Below, in pieces: positions 8,578 through 17,516 of a DNA stretch of 64,000 bases (positions are counted from its first letter, which is position 1; the number at the start of each line of letters is the position of its first letter). The stretch is from Thalassobius sp965218685 (GTDB lineage: Bacteria > Pseudomonadota > Alphaproteobacteria > Rhodobacterales > Rhodobacteraceae). Made by a program: the position numbers and the translations under genes. The stretch lies in assembly GCF_965218685.1 (NCBI RefSeq), contig NZ_OZ244657.1, forward strand, positions 1,922,001 through 1,986,000, read 5' to 3'. The notes below the pieces were generated by a model. The model was not told where the DNA came from. It saw nothing but the letters and a program-made list of their open reading frames with translations, and did no database searches.

Positions 8578-9498
8578 TTAAGCCTCCTGATCTGCCGTTT
8601 GATCCGGCATGGGATAGTCGTCTGCGTTCAGCACCCAGCCGGGTTTGAGCGAAAAATCCACGCGCGGCGGGCCGAAGATATCGACCAGAACGTTCGATCC
8701 TTCGCCGGTGGCGCGGGTGGTGTGAATGACGGGGGGCGGGATCACCAGGACCGAGGGCGCGCCCATCTCAATCGCCTCGTCCGGGCGCCAGTCAGCCATG
8801 TCGGGTGTCCAGTGCCAGCGAAGGTAGTGAGTGAACGCGCCGCTCAGCGCCAGCGAAACCTGTTCGAAATCATCGTGGTGGTGCGGGGACATCTTGGACG
8901 GATCACGCGGCCCGTCGAACGGGTAGAGTACGTTCACCATCAGGGTCGTGCAGCGGAAAATCCGACCGAAACGCCCCTCTTCGGGGGCGATGTCCAAATC
9001 ATAAGTGCGGATCTTCCAGCCATCTTTGGGCTGCGGCCATGGCTGGAAATCGGGGATATGCGTGCGTGGGGTGTCATAGCCGTTCGCGTTGGCGCAAGCC
9101 TGGGCCAGATCGGAGGCCTGAACCGAAAAGATGCGCACCAGGCGACCGCCATCGGGCAGCGTAACCGTGCTGTCGCCTGCAGGCACAAAGCTAAGCGTGT
9201 TGCCGGCGGCGTCGGTCCGCGTGTCGTTCCATTCGATCGTGGCACCGCCTTCGGGCAGCAGCACGGCATATTCGTCGGGCTGACCCTGCCGGACGAATTG
9301 CGCTCCGGGGGCAGCCTCGGTCAGGGCGACGATGAAATTGTGACTGCGAGTGATCCAGGTCTTGCCTGTGGCGTCGTCAATCTGCGGGGCTTCCTTATAG
9401 AAGAACCCGGTCTGAGGTTCGGCCACCAGGCCCGTAACGCCCAGCATGGATTTGGAAACCGGCGCCAGCGCGGCGCGGGGGTCGGTTTTGTCATACAT
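8578..9498 (-). CDS. cupin-like hypothetical protein
   Basis: A 306-aa protein with two cupin-like halves. The second half contains SPHHHDDFEQVSLALSG, a His-rich cupin metal motif followed by Glu, and PPPVIHTTRATGEGSNVLVDIF, matching the second cupin motif. The first half has FVRQGQPDEYAVLLPEGG. I infer a bicupin isomerase, dioxygenase or sugar-acid-binding enzyme but recognise no exact family. It overlaps the aldolase gene by eight bases, so the two products are coupled and likely act in one short pathway. Confidence 0.65.
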   Translation of the reverse strand: MYDKTDPRAALAPVSKSMLGVTGLVAEPQTGFFYKEAPQIDDATGKTWITRSHNFIVALTEAAPGAQFVRQGQPDEYAVLLPEGGATIEWNDTRTDAAGNTLSFVPAGDSTVTLPDGGRLVRIFSVQASDLAQACANANGYDTPRTHIPDFQPWPQPKDGWKIRTYDLDIAPEEGRFGRIFRCTTLMVNVLYPFDGPRDPSKMSPHHHDDFEQVSLALSGAFTHYLRWHWTPDMADWRPDEAIEMGAPSVLVIPPPVIHTTRATGEGSNVLVDIFGPPRVDFSLKPGWVLNADDYPMPDQTADQEA

Positions 9499-10291
9499 CG
9501 GATTGTCCTTTCAGGGCGGCGTTCACGGCCGCTGAAATCGAAACATGCGCCCCCTTGGCGGCCGCGCGCAAAAATCCCTGGTCCGAGGAGAGGATGAAGG
9601 CCGAGGCACCGTCTGCCGCCCGAGCGGCCGCGTCTTCCGGCCCCCCTGGGAGGATTGCGACAGTCTTGCCCTTGGCTTTTGCGGCGGCCTGCACACGGGC
9701 GGTGGCCTTGGCCACGACACCTGTTGAACCATCGTAATCTTCGTAAGCCACGGATAGGTCTCCGCGGCCGATAAAGACGCCGTCCAAGCCCTCGACCGCA
9801 AGGATTTCATCGATGTTCTCGATGGCCTCTGGGTCCTCGATCATGGCGATTACGGTGACGCGGGCGTCCTGCTTGGTGATGTGAGTGGTGGTGTTATCAG
9901 CACCGAAAGTGCCGGCACGGGTGGTGGGAGCAAAGCCGCGCTTGCCACGGCGATAGCGCGCGGCCGCCACAATGGCGCGGGCGGTATCTGCGTCGGTCAC
10001 GTGGGGCACCAAGATACCGTCAGCACCGCAGTCCAGCACCGACAGAATGCCAGCCGGATCGGGGCTTTGGACACGCACAACCGCGCCGATCCCCACCGCG
10101 CGGCATGCCAGCACGATCAGATCCGTCGTCTCGCGGTTGAAGGGCGAATGTTCTTCGTCCACGACAACAAAATCAAAGCCAAGACTGCCCAGAATCTCGG
10201 CCGGCATCGAGGCCGGGATCTTCAGGAACGTGCCGAAAAGGCGCTCTTGCGCCAAGAAACGGTCCCGGAAATTGGGGCTGGTGGATGTCAC
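9491..10291 (-). CDS. HpcH/HpaI family class II aldolase
   Basis: A 266-aa TIM-barrel aldolase. Visible motifs are FDFVVVDEEHSPFNRET, GADGILVPHVTDADTARAIVAAARYRRGKRGF, the metal-site Glu in VIAMIEDPEAIENIDEI, and GVFIGRGDLSVAYED. Family members cleave 2-keto-3-deoxy acids such as 4-hydroxy-2-oxoheptanedioate or 2-keto-3-deoxy-rhamnonate to pyruvate plus an aldehyde. Residues after ARYRRGKRG fit the usual loop. It is the first gene of the operon and lies divergently to iclR, so the IclR protein probably controls it. Confidence 0.88.
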   Translation of the reverse strand: MTSTSPNFRDRFLAQERLFGTFLKIPASMPAEILGSLGFDFVVVDEEHSPFNRETTDLIVLACRAVGIGAVVRVQSPDPAGILSVLDCGADGILVPHVTDADTARAIVAAARYRRGKRGFAPTTRAGTFGADNTTTHITKQDARVTVIAMIEDPEAIENIDEILAVEGLDGVFIGRGDLSVAYEDYDGSTGVVAKATARVQAAAKAKGKTVAILPGGPEDAAARAADGASAFILSSDQGFLRAAAKGAHVSISAAVNAALKGQSDV

Positions 10292-10308
10292 TTTTTCCTC
10301 CCGAGCAT

Positions 10309-10345
10309 GTTTCGCTTAATGAAACAGCTTTCTTGCTAACGAAAC
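10309..10345. promoter_or_regulatory. tandem inverted repeats, candidate IclR operator
   Basis: In the 151-bp gap between the divergent aldolase and iclR genes, GTTTCGCTTAATGAAAC (10309-10325) is an inverted repeat with GTTTC/GAAAC ends. A related copy ending GCTAACGAAAC lies at 10329-10345, exactly 20 bp away, about two helical turns. IclR proteins bind such short palindromes as dimers of dimers. The assignment rests on position and symmetry only. Confidence 0.5.
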
Positions 10346-10442
10346 GTAAACGGATATACTCCAATCTGTCAAGCGCCGGCTGTGGCGCTTGTTTTGGTTC
10401 GTTCCACGGGCTAAAAACTTGCATGGTAAGGAGGCGCTCAAG

Positions 10443-11219
10443 GTGGGTGAAACTCAGGAAAAATCAGAGAATATTCAGAGTGTTGAGCTGGCCTTGAACG
10501 TGTTGGAGACCCTGGCGGGTACCCAAGGCGACATTGGCGTGACCGCGCTGGCATCGGCGTTGGGGACAACGAAAAGCCGAATCTATCGACATCTGCGGAC
10601 GCTGGTGAATCTGGGCTATATTCAGCAAAACCCGGTCACCGAACGCTATAAAATCGGCAGCCGTCTGATCGCGTTGGGCAAGGCCGCATCCGATTCCGCT
10701 GATCTGGCCGGGGTCGCGCAGGGGCCCATGCGTAAACTGCGTGATGTGACGGGGCAGGCGGCCAGCCTTGCGCAGGTCGAACCCGAGGGTATCCGCATTT
10801 TGCAGACCGTCCCCGGCACCATGCAGATCGAGGTTGGGGTGCGGCCGGGATCGCTTCTTGGGTTTACCAACTCGGCGCAGGGCAAGGTTGCGATGGCTGT
10901 GATGGACGCGGCGCAGCGCGAGCGAATCCTGGCGCAGGCTCTGCCGGCATCCACCGCGCATTCGATCTCGGACGTGGACGAAATGCGCCGGCATATCGCG
11001 CATATCGCGCAACAGGGTTGGGCCACCGCTCCGAACGAGGCAATGCTGGGCCTGAACGCGCTGGCCTGTCCGATTTTCGGCGCAGATGGGGAATTGGCAG
11101 GCACTTTGGCCATTGTCAGCCTGACCCAGTTTATCGGCACCCCACCGGACGCTGATCAAGTCGCCGCCGTGAAACTGGCCGCGGCCGAAGTGTCGGCAGC
11201 CTTGGGGTATGTCGGCTAA
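10443..11219 (+). CDS. IclR family transcriptional regulator
   Basis: A 258-aa regulator: N-terminal winged helix (ENIQSVELALNVLETLAGTQ and LASALGTTKSRIYRHLRTLVNLGYI) followed by a GAF-like effector domain with GFTNSAQGKVAMAVM and LNALACPIFGADGELAGTLAIVSL. I place the start at the GTG at 10443 because AAGGAGG lies eight bases upstream. The in-frame ATG at 10389 lacks such a site and would run into the promoter region. It is divergent from the aldolase/TRAP operon and is its probable regulator; the effector would be a pathway acid. Confidence 0.88.
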   Translation: MGETQEKSENIQSVELALNVLETLAGTQGDIGVTALASALGTTKSRIYRHLRTLVNLGYIQQNPVTERYKIGSRLIALGKAASDSADLAGVAQGPMRKLRDVTGQAASLAQVEPEGIRILQTVPGTMQIEVGVRPGSLLGFTNSAQGKVAMAVMDAAQRERILAQALPASTAHSISDVDEMRRHIAHIAQQGWATAPNEAMLGLNALACPIFGADGELAGTLAIVSLTQFIGTPPDADQVAAVKLAAAEVSAALGYVG

Positions 11220-11262
11220 GACAGATCGGGCGCCGCGACAGCGCGACGCCCGTTGTTGACTA

Positions 11263-12282
11263 TCAGGCGCTGAGCGCGGCCACAGCATCGTCCAGACAGA
11301 CTTTGCCCGTTACTTTGCCTTCACTGCATACCACCGGCAGTTCGCCATCCTCGGAGGCGGCCAGCTTGGGCAACGCGTCCGCCAGCACGGTCGAGGCGCT
11401 CAGGGGCTCTCCGGTCGGTGTGTCTCCGTTGCAGGGCTGCTGCAGAGCACGCATCCGGATCACCTTGCCGCGGTTGATCTCGCGGGTGAACTCGGTGACG
11501 TAATCATCGGCCGGGTTCAACACGATGTCTTGCCCGTCGCCCGATTGTATCAGCTTACCATCACGCAAAATGGCGATGGAATCGCCGATCCGCATGGCCT
11601 CGTCCAGATCGTGGGTGATGAAGACGATGGTTTTGTTCAGCTCTTGCTGCAGTTCAAGCAGAATGGATTGCATGTCCATTCGGATCAGCGGATCAAGGGC
11701 CGAGAACGCCTCGTCCATCAGCAGGATGTCGGCATCCGTGGCCAGGGCGCGGGCCAGCCCCACGCGTTGCTGCATGCCGCCGGACAGCTGACCGGGATAG
11801 TAATCCTCGTAGCCAGCCAGCCCCACGCGTTCCAGCCAATGGACCGCGCGTTTTGCGGCCTCGGCCTCTTCGATGCCCTGAATGCCCAGACCATATTCGA
11901 CGTTCTCCAGCACCCTGCGGTGCGGCAGCAGCGCGAAATTCTGGAACACCATGGACATCTTGAACCGCCGCAGATCGCGCAGTTGGTTCTGACCCATGGC
12001 CATCACATCCTCGCCATCCACCCAGATCTCGCCCGCGGTGGGTTCGATCAGGCGGTTCAGGTGCCGGATCAGCGTGGACTTGCCCGAGCCGGACAGCCCC
12101 ATGATCACCTGCAGCTTGTTCGCCGGGATGTCCAAGGTGATGTCCGAAAGCCCCAGCACATGGCCGGTTTTTTCCAGCAGTTCGTCCTTGCCCATGCCGC
12201 CATGCACTTTTTTCAGGGCGGATTTGGGCGAGGGGCCAAAGATCTTGTACAGGTTCTTGATCGCGATCTTGGTATCAGTCAT
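11263..12282 (-). CDS. betaine/proline-type ABC transporter ATPase (ProV/OpuAA-like)
   Basis: A 339-aa ATPase. Walker A GLSGSGKST, signature LSGGMQQRVGLARALA and Walker B ILLMDEAFSALDP are intact. The N-terminal segment KSALKKVHGGMGKDELLEKTGHVLG is typical of ProV-like proteins, and one short CBS-like domain follows at the C-terminus (roughly the last 50 residues), where relatives often have two. The ATG at 12282 overlaps the permease gene by eight bases. It energises import of a quaternary ammonium or related osmolyte. Confidence 0.9.
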   Translation of the reverse strand: MTDTKIAIKNLYKIFGPSPKSALKKVHGGMGKDELLEKTGHVLGLSDITLDIPANKLQVIMGLSGSGKSTLIRHLNRLIEPTAGEIWVDGEDVMAMGQNQLRDLRRFKMSMVFQNFALLPHRRVLENVEYGLGIQGIEEAEAAKRAVHWLERVGLAGYEDYYPGQLSGGMQQRVGLARALATDADILLMDEAFSALDPLIRMDMQSILLELQQELNKTIVFITHDLDEAMRIGDSIAILRDGKLIQSGDGQDIVLNPADDYVTEFTREINRGKVIRMRALQQPCNGDTPTGEPLSASTVLADALPKLAASEDGELPVVCSEGKVTGKVCLDDAVAALSA

Positions 12283-13162
12283 GGCCGGCCTCCCGGTAGG
12301 TTTGCAGTCTTTTGCCAAAGGTCTGGCTGACCCGGTCAAAGATGATGGCCAGCGCCACGATGGCCAGACCGTTCATCAGACCCAGCGCAAGATACTGGTT
12401 CGAGATCGCCCGCAGCACCGGAACACCCAGACCCTGCACCCCGATCATCGAGGCAATCACCACCATGGACAGAGCCATCATAATCGTCTGGTTGATGCCC
12501 GCAAAGATGTTGGGCAGCGCCAGCGGGATCTGAACGCCGAACAGTTTTTCCTTGTTCGAAGCGCCAAAGGCCTCGGCGGCCTCCATCACGGATTTGTCGA
12601 CCAGCCGGATGCCCAGATTGGTCAGGCGCACCAGTGGCGGCAGCGCATAGATGCACACAGCCAGCAGGCCTGGCACCTTTCCGATACCCAGCAGCATCAC
12701 CACCGGGATCAGGTACACGAAACTCGGGATGGTCTGCATCACGTCCAGTATCGGCGTGATGAGGGATTGGGCGCGGTCGAACCGCGCCATCAGGATGCCC
12801 AGCGGGATGCCCACCACGATACAGACCAGTGTTGCCACGGATATGATCGCAAGGGTGGACATCGTGTCCTCCCACATGCCGAGGTATCCAATGGCCAGAA
12901 AGGCCAGAACGCTGCCCAGCGTGATCTTCCACGATCGCGACCCCGCCCACGCAAGGCCAGCGATGATCAGGATGATGATCGGCCACGGGGTGGCTTGCAG
13001 CACCTTTTCAAACCAGACCAGAAATTTCAGTAGCGGGGTAAAGAAGGCTTCGATTGCCTCGCCCCAACTGCGGGTGAATTCGCGAAAGCTGCCGTCGATC
13101 CCGCGGCGCAGCGCGCTTAGGTCGGCGCGGCCCAAAGACGGGAATTCGGTAAAGAACGACAT
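12275..13162 (-). CDS. betaine/proline-type ABC transporter permease (ProW/OpuAB-like)
   Basis: A 295-aa membrane protein with the binding-protein-dependent permease signature. Segments such as LDVMQTIPSFVYLIPVVMLLGIGKVPG and LRAISNQYLALGLMNGLAIVALAIIFDRVSQ are characteristic of the ProW/OpuAB group. About seven membrane spans follow a soluble N-terminal stretch of about 45 residues. It lies between the binding-protein and ATPase genes, in the order binding protein, permease, ATPase on the minus strand. Confidence 0.9.
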   Translation of the reverse strand: MSFFTEFPSLGRADLSALRRGIDGSFREFTRSWGEAIEAFFTPLLKFLVWFEKVLQATPWPIIILIIAGLAWAGSRSWKITLGSVLAFLAIGYLGMWEDTMSTLAIISVATLVCIVVGIPLGILMARFDRAQSLITPILDVMQTIPSFVYLIPVVMLLGIGKVPGLLAVCIYALPPLVRLTNLGIRLVDKSVMEAAEAFGASNKEKLFGVQIPLALPNIFAGINQTIMMALSMVVIASMIGVQGLGVPVLRAISNQYLALGLMNGLAIVALAIIFDRVSQTFGKRLQTYREAGHD

Positions 13163-13184
13163 GGTTCTCTCCTTCTGTTATGCG

Positions 13185-13214
13185 AAAGGCCCGCGCTGGG
13201 TGGCGCGGGCCTTT
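13185..13214 (-). other. 12-bp perfect hairpin after the betaine-type binding-protein gene
   Basis: Arms AAAGGCCCGCGC and GCGCGGGCCTTT pair perfectly around a 6-nt loop, 15 nt after the binding-protein stop and 22 nt before the permease start. The short T-run (TTT) is too weak for full termination, so it is best read as an attenuator or 3'-end stabiliser that raises binding-protein mRNA over permease mRNA. Confidence 0.7.
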
Positions 13215-13229
13215 GCGAATGTAAGAAAC

Positions 13230-14237
13230 TTACAGGGCGTCTTTGATCTTGGCAGCGACGTCCGCCGGAACCCATTGGCTCCAGATATCCGGATGCTGGA
13301 CCAGAAATTCAAACGCTGCATCTTCGCCGGTCGCCTGATTTTCGGTCATGAATACAAGCATCGAGTTCATCACCGCTCCGGGGAAGACACGGTTTTTGAA
13401 GTAGTCCTGAGCCGGACCAGCCTTGGCGATGAAATCGTCGGTGACGACGGTGTTCACCTCGGACACGGTCCACGAAGTCGGCTGCGGATCGGCACAGTCC
13501 TGAGCGGCCAGCGCAATGCACCCGTCCCAGTTGTCGCGACCTGCCCATTCGGCTTCGAACGGAAGCTTGATCATATTGTACTTACCGATCATCGAAGTGG
13601 GCGACCAGTAATAGCCGAACCATGGCTCGCCGCGCTCGACAGCTTTGGCCATCGAACCGTCCAGACCCGCGGCCGAACCGGGGTCAACCAGCTTCCAGCC
13701 TTTGGCTTCCATGTCAAAGGCACGGAACAGGTTAGCATTCACCAACTGACAGCCCCAACCAGCGGGGCAGCCAACAAAGGCGCCTTTGCTGGTGTCTTCT
13801 ACATCGGGAAACAGGTCTGGGCGTGCCAGAACCTTTTCAACGGTGTCCAGCTCGGGGTGTTCCTCTGCAAAGGCAGGTGTGATCCACCAGCCTTCGCCCA
13901 GATCGGTAATCGGGCCGTCGTTCAAGGCCATCAGCGTGCCTTCGTCGGTGGCCGCTTTAAGTGCGACGCGCACGGCGTTGATCCACAGTTCGGGCGCCAC
14001 GTCGGGCTGGCCCTTTTCAGACATCGAGGCAAAGGTGGTTTGCGTCGCGCCGGGGATCAGCTCGACCTCGCAGCCATATCCTTCTTCCAGGATAATGGCG
14101 TCGACATTGGCCATCATCTCGGCCGAGGCCCAGTTCATTTCAGCGATAGAAACCGACCCACAATCCGAGGCCATGGCCTGCCCACCCATCAGGGCAAACG
14201 CACTGGCGCCGAGGGCGCATTTCAATTTGGTATTCAT
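13230..14237 (-). CDS. betaine/choline/TMAO-type ABC substrate-binding protein (OpuAC family)
   Basis: A 335-aa secreted protein. Sec signal peptide MNTKLKCALGASAFALMGG ends near QAMAS. OpuAC-type elements include MNWASAEMMANVDAIILEEGYGCEVE, the paired-Cys segment CPAGWGCQ and YYWSPTSMIGKYNM. Aromatic residues (several Trp and Tyr) fit a cation-pi cage for quaternary amines. The start at 14237 follows a GGAGG site; the longer frame to 14294 is not used. Given the nearby dmm genes, trimethylamine N-oxide or a betaine are attractive ligands, but the exact one is unknown. Confidence 0.85.
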   Translation of the reverse strand: MNTKLKCALGASAFALMGGQAMASDCGSVSIAEMNWASAEMMANVDAIILEEGYGCEVELIPGATQTTFASMSEKGQPDVAPELWINAVRVALKAATDEGTLMALNDGPITDLGEGWWITPAFAEEHPELDTVEKVLARPDLFPDVEDTSKGAFVGCPAGWGCQLVNANLFRAFDMEAKGWKLVDPGSAAGLDGSMAKAVERGEPWFGYYWSPTSMIGKYNMIKLPFEAEWAGRDNWDGCIALAAQDCADPQPTSWTVSEVNTVVTDDFIAKAGPAQDYFKNRVFPGAVMNSMLVFMTENQATGEDAAFEFLVQHPDIWSQWVPADVAAKIKDAL

Positions 14238-14497
14238 CAGAGGATTTCCTCCCAGATCTTTTCGACTTAGCGGACCGCGGATCTTCGGGTTCACGGCCAG
14301 TCACCAGCCCTCGCGGCTGATTTCCCGGATGTATCGACTTTGAGTGAAAGCGTCACTGCTCCGAGCTGCGGTCAAAGGACAACATGCGAAGGTAAAGATG
14401 TAAAGGCAAAGGCAGGGTTCCCTAGGGGAAGGCTTTCTTGGGTCTTTCACGCCAAGACCTTGGTGCGATTGTTTTTGTTGCGTGTTATGGGACGGCT

Positions 14498-15172
14498 ATG
14501 ACCGATTTCGACAGCCTTTCAGCGCAGCGCCGTTCGGTGCGTGCGTTCACCGACCAACCCGTCCTGCGTGCGCAGATGGAGCAAATCTGCACAGTTGCGC
14601 GCCGTGCGCCCAGCGGCGCCAATCTGCAGCCGGGCAGCTTTCACGTTTTGACGGGCGCGGCCCTGACTGGCCTCAGCGCGCGGCTGATGCAGGCGATCGA
14701 CGACGGAGCGCCGATCGAAACCGAATATTCCTATTTTCCCCGGCCCATGCCAGCCGAGCTGAAGGCGCGTCAGCGCGCGGCGGGCTATGCGCTGTATCAG
14801 GCGCTTGGGATCGAAAGGCGGGACGTGCAGGGGCGGCGAGATCAATTTGCGCGGAACTACGGGTTCTTTGGGGCCCCTGTGGGCATCGTGGTGACCATTA
14901 ATCGGAACATGGGCAAGGGATGTTTCATGGATCTGGGCATGTCGATCATGACTCTTCTGCTAGCGGCCGAGTCCCTGGGGTTGGGCGCGACGGGCATCGG
15001 GGCCTTGGCCAACTACGGATCAATCGTGCATCGCCATCTTGATCTGCCCCAGCAGGAATTGGTTGTTTGCGGCATCGCTGTGGGCCACCCGGATCGCAGT
15101 GCGCCGGTGAACCAGTTCCGTACTGACAGGGCCGACCTGTCCGAATTCACCAGCTTTCGCGGCTTCGATTAA
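14498..15172 (+). CDS. nitroreductase family protein
   Basis: A 224-aa FMN-dependent nitroreductase fold. LSAQRRSVRAFTDQPV (N-terminal FMN contacts), ARRAPSGANLQPGSFHVLTG, and DLGMSIMTLLLAAESLGLGATGIGAL are the three family motifs. Expected to use NAD(P)H to reduce a nitro group, quinone or similar substrate. Start at 14498; an upstream in-frame ATG at 14438 would add 20 residues that do not look like the family. It converges with the thiolase gene, overlapping by four bases, so it is a separate transcript. Confidence 0.85.
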   Translation: MTDFDSLSAQRRSVRAFTDQPVLRAQMEQICTVARRAPSGANLQPGSFHVLTGAALTGLSARLMQAIDDGAPIETEYSYFPRPMPAELKARQRAAGYALYQALGIERRDVQGRRDQFARNYGFFGAPVGIVVTINRNMGKGCFMDLGMSIMTLLLAAESLGLGATGIGALANYGSIVHRHLDLPQQELVVCGIAVGHPDRSAPVNQFRTDRADLSEFTSFRGFD

Positions 15173-16269
15173 CCTCGTAGCAGCAGCGCGGTGCCCAGCC
15201 CTCCGGCAGCAGCGATGGCTGCCAGCCCGTTGCCGGGCGCGCGGCAAAGCTGGTGGAACAGATGCACGGCCAAAATCGCACCGGATGCCCCGATCGGATG
15301 ACCGCGCGCCAAGGCGCCTCCGTCGCGGTTAACGATCTTTTCGGGCAGATCAGCCCCGCGCCAGCAGGCGATGGCCTGAACGGCAAAAGCTTCCATGATT
15401 TCAGCGGTTTGAATGTCGTGAGGGGTCAGCGAAGCGCGCTGCAATAAGGCCTGGATCGCCGCAACTGGGGCCAGGCCGGGCATTTCTGGATCGCCCCCGA
15501 TTGTCTGCCCGCCTATGATCTGTATTCCGTCCAGGTTCAGCGAATTCGCAACCTGCCGGGATGTGACGATGGCAACGGCCGCAGCGTCCGCCGCAACCGC
15601 CATATTCGCAGCCGTAACAGTGCCTGACACCCGCTTGGCCCGGTCGCAATGGCGTGGGGTCAGGTTTCGGGTGAAGGGATCAGAGCTTAGCCCCTCCATC
15701 GAGACGATCCCCAAATCTGTCGCGGCGTTTTGAGCTTTGGAATGGCTGTTGATCGCCCAAGCGTCCTGAGCCTCTTGATCAATTCCCAAGCTCAGGGCCA
15801 GTTTATCCGCCGCAACTGCCATTTCCGGATCGCGCTGGGGCCACGGCGTGAAGGGCGCCTGATCATAGGGGACAGGATCACGCCCGTCACGGAAGGTGCG
15901 CGCGCGCACAGGGCGGCGGGAATAGCTTTCTACACCGCCCGCGATAACGATCTGGTGCTGGCCTGATTTAACAAGGGCGTCCGCCAAGATCACCGCATCC
16001 AGCCCCCCGGCGCATTGCCGGTCGATGGACAGGCCCGCAACGCGTTCAGGCAGGCCGGCGGCCAAAGCTGCGATCCGCGCCGGATTTCCGCCTGCTCCCA
16101 AGGCGTTGGACAGGATAAGCTCGTCCACCTGGTTCGGGGACAGGCCGCAATCGGCCAGTGCGGCCTTGATCACGGGTGCCGCCAACTGGTGTGGCTGCAA
16201 ATGCGATAAGGCCCCGTTTCGCGGGGCGATCGGGCTGCGGCGGGCGGCGATCAGCACGGTTTCGGTCAT
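15169..16269 (-). CDS. thiolase-family protein lacking canonical C-terminal catalytic residues
   Basis: A 366-aa thiolase fold protein. The nucleophilic Cys is present in SIDRQCAGGLDAV and the GHP His is present in ARGHPIGASGA. Two other conserved residues are changed. The Asn of the usual NEAF motif is Met (IMEAFAVQ), and the Cys expected before the terminal glycines is Ala (AIAAAGGLGTALL). Canonical acetyl-CoA acetyltransferases need that Cys as the general acid/base. So this may act in one direction or on another acyl condensation, or be non-catalytic. It overlaps the ligase gene by four bases and ends an operon with it and a flavin reductase. Confidence 0.78.
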   Translation of the reverse strand: MTETVLIAARRSPIAPRNGALSHLQPHQLAAPVIKAALADCGLSPNQVDELILSNALGAGGNPARIAALAAGLPERVAGLSIDRQCAGGLDAVILADALVKSGQHQIVIAGGVESYSRRPVRARTFRDGRDPVPYDQAPFTPWPQRDPEMAVAADKLALSLGIDQEAQDAWAINSHSKAQNAATDLGIVSMEGLSSDPFTRNLTPRHCDRAKRVSGTVTAANMAVAADAAAVAIVTSRQVANSLNLDGIQIIGGQTIGGDPEMPGLAPVAAIQALLQRASLTPHDIQTAEIMEAFAVQAIACWRGADLPEKIVNRDGGALARGHPIGASGAILAVHLFHQLCRAPGNGLAAIAAAGGLGTALLLRG

Positions 16270-17420
16270 ACCATCCCTCGCAACTGCGCCTGCAAGGCCT
16301 GAAGGTCGGGTTTGCCAGCGGGCAAAAGCGGCATTCGTGCAAGCAATATGAACCGGCGCGGGACCGAGGCCGCGCCCAAGGCCTTTTTGCAGGCCTCGCG
16401 CAGTGTTGCCTTGGATAGATCGGCGTTAGGTTGGATCATGGCCACCAAGACATGCCCGCGTTGCGTGTCGGGCAGGGCCAAAACTGCGGCATGAAGCACG
16501 GTATCTTGTTGCAGCAAAACGCGCTCTACCTCGTCCGGGAACACGTTCTGATCGGCCACGGTCACCATCCGAGATTTACGCCCCCGCAAAAACAGGTTGC
16601 CGGCGTCGTCCAGATACCCCAGCTCGCCGACCGAAAGGAAATCCCGGTCCCATTGCGTGTCAGGTGTTTCCCCCTGTTCATAACCATCGAACAGATAAGG
16701 CGAGCGCACCCAAATCTCGGCGGTTTCAAAGGGCGCGGCGACGCGCAGTGTGACGCCAGGATAAGCCTTGCCCACTGATCCTTCGGGCGTCGTGGGGTCG
16801 GCCATGGTGATGAAGCTCGTCTCGCTGGCGCCAAAGAACTCGCGCAGATCGGCCGAAGGGATCGCAGAACTTAACGCATTGCGCAGGGCAGGATCCAGCG
16901 ATCCACCGCCGACAAACAACCGTTTCAGATCGGGCAGAATGGGGCCGTTTGAGACGCTCAGGAGCATCCGCAATTGGGTCGGCGTGGCATAAAGCGTGGT
17001 GACGCCGTGTTGGGTCAGTCCGCTAAGCTGGCTGCGTGGACGCAGGCCGGAAAGACAGGCCAGATCCGCTCCGATATGCAGGGCCTCCATCGTGGCGAAC
17101 AGGGACAGCGAGTGCCCGATATCGCCCAAGATTGCATAGGTATCAGCCGAGGTGACGCCAAACAGATCGGCCGCAAGATCGAAGCTGCGGATCCAGCTTT
17201 CCGGGCTGCGGCGGATCATTTTGGGCGCACCGCTGCTGCCCGATGTTTGCACGAAAAGACGTTGCCGCGTGTCGGCCTTTGTGCGGATCGGGGCCCCCTG
17301 GCGGGTCAGGATCGAATGGCCCTGTTCCAGGCCGTGCAGCAGCACCTCGATCGCGTGCGCGCCTGCGCCAAGCAAACGGCTGCGCGGATCTATGCGAAAA
17401 TTTGCGGTCTGTGTCGCCAC
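16266..17420 (-). CDS. short AMP-binding (acyl-CoA ligase-like) protein
   Basis: Member of the adenylate-forming ligase family, but only 384 aa against about 500 or more for usual acyl-CoA ligases. The missing part is the first N-terminal subdomain. Core motifs remain: phosphate loop FVQTSGSSGAPKMI, ATP/adenine motif REFFGASETS, hinge LSVGELGYLDDAGNLFLRGR (Glu where Asp is usual) and the C-terminal catalytic Lys in PAGKPDL. It probably activates an acid as acyl-AMP and loads it on CoA or another carrier. Co-transcribed with the thiolase homologue downstream. Confidence 0.78.
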   Translation of the reverse strand: MATQTANFRIDPRSRLLGAGAHAIEVLLHGLEQGHSILTRQGAPIRTKADTRQRLFVQTSGSSGAPKMIRRSPESWIRSFDLAADLFGVTSADTYAILGDIGHSLSLFATMEALHIGADLACLSGLRPRSQLSGLTQHGVTTLYATPTQLRMLLSVSNGPILPDLKRLFVGGGSLDPALRNALSSAIPSADLREFFGASETSFITMADPTTPEGSVGKAYPGVTLRVAAPFETAEIWVRSPYLFDGYEQGETPDTQWDRDFLSVGELGYLDDAGNLFLRGRKSRMVTVADQNVFPDEVERVLLQQDTVLHAAVLALPDTQRGHVLVAMIQPNADLSKATLREACKKALGAASVPRRFILLARMPLLPAGKPDLQALQAQLRGMV

Positions 17421-17516
17421 GCGGATCGGCCTTCACAAGTGGTCACGGATGCGCCGATTTTGTTCGGCTCGCCCCGTGGTATCACTGTTTTTGGCAGTCG
17501 GCCAATCGGTTTGACG

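Noticed and set aside
7729..9597. Long plus-strand open frame opposite the DUF6282 and cupin-like genes
   Set aside because: The minus-strand genes have proper starts, tight operon spacing and recognisable motifs; the plus-strand product does not.
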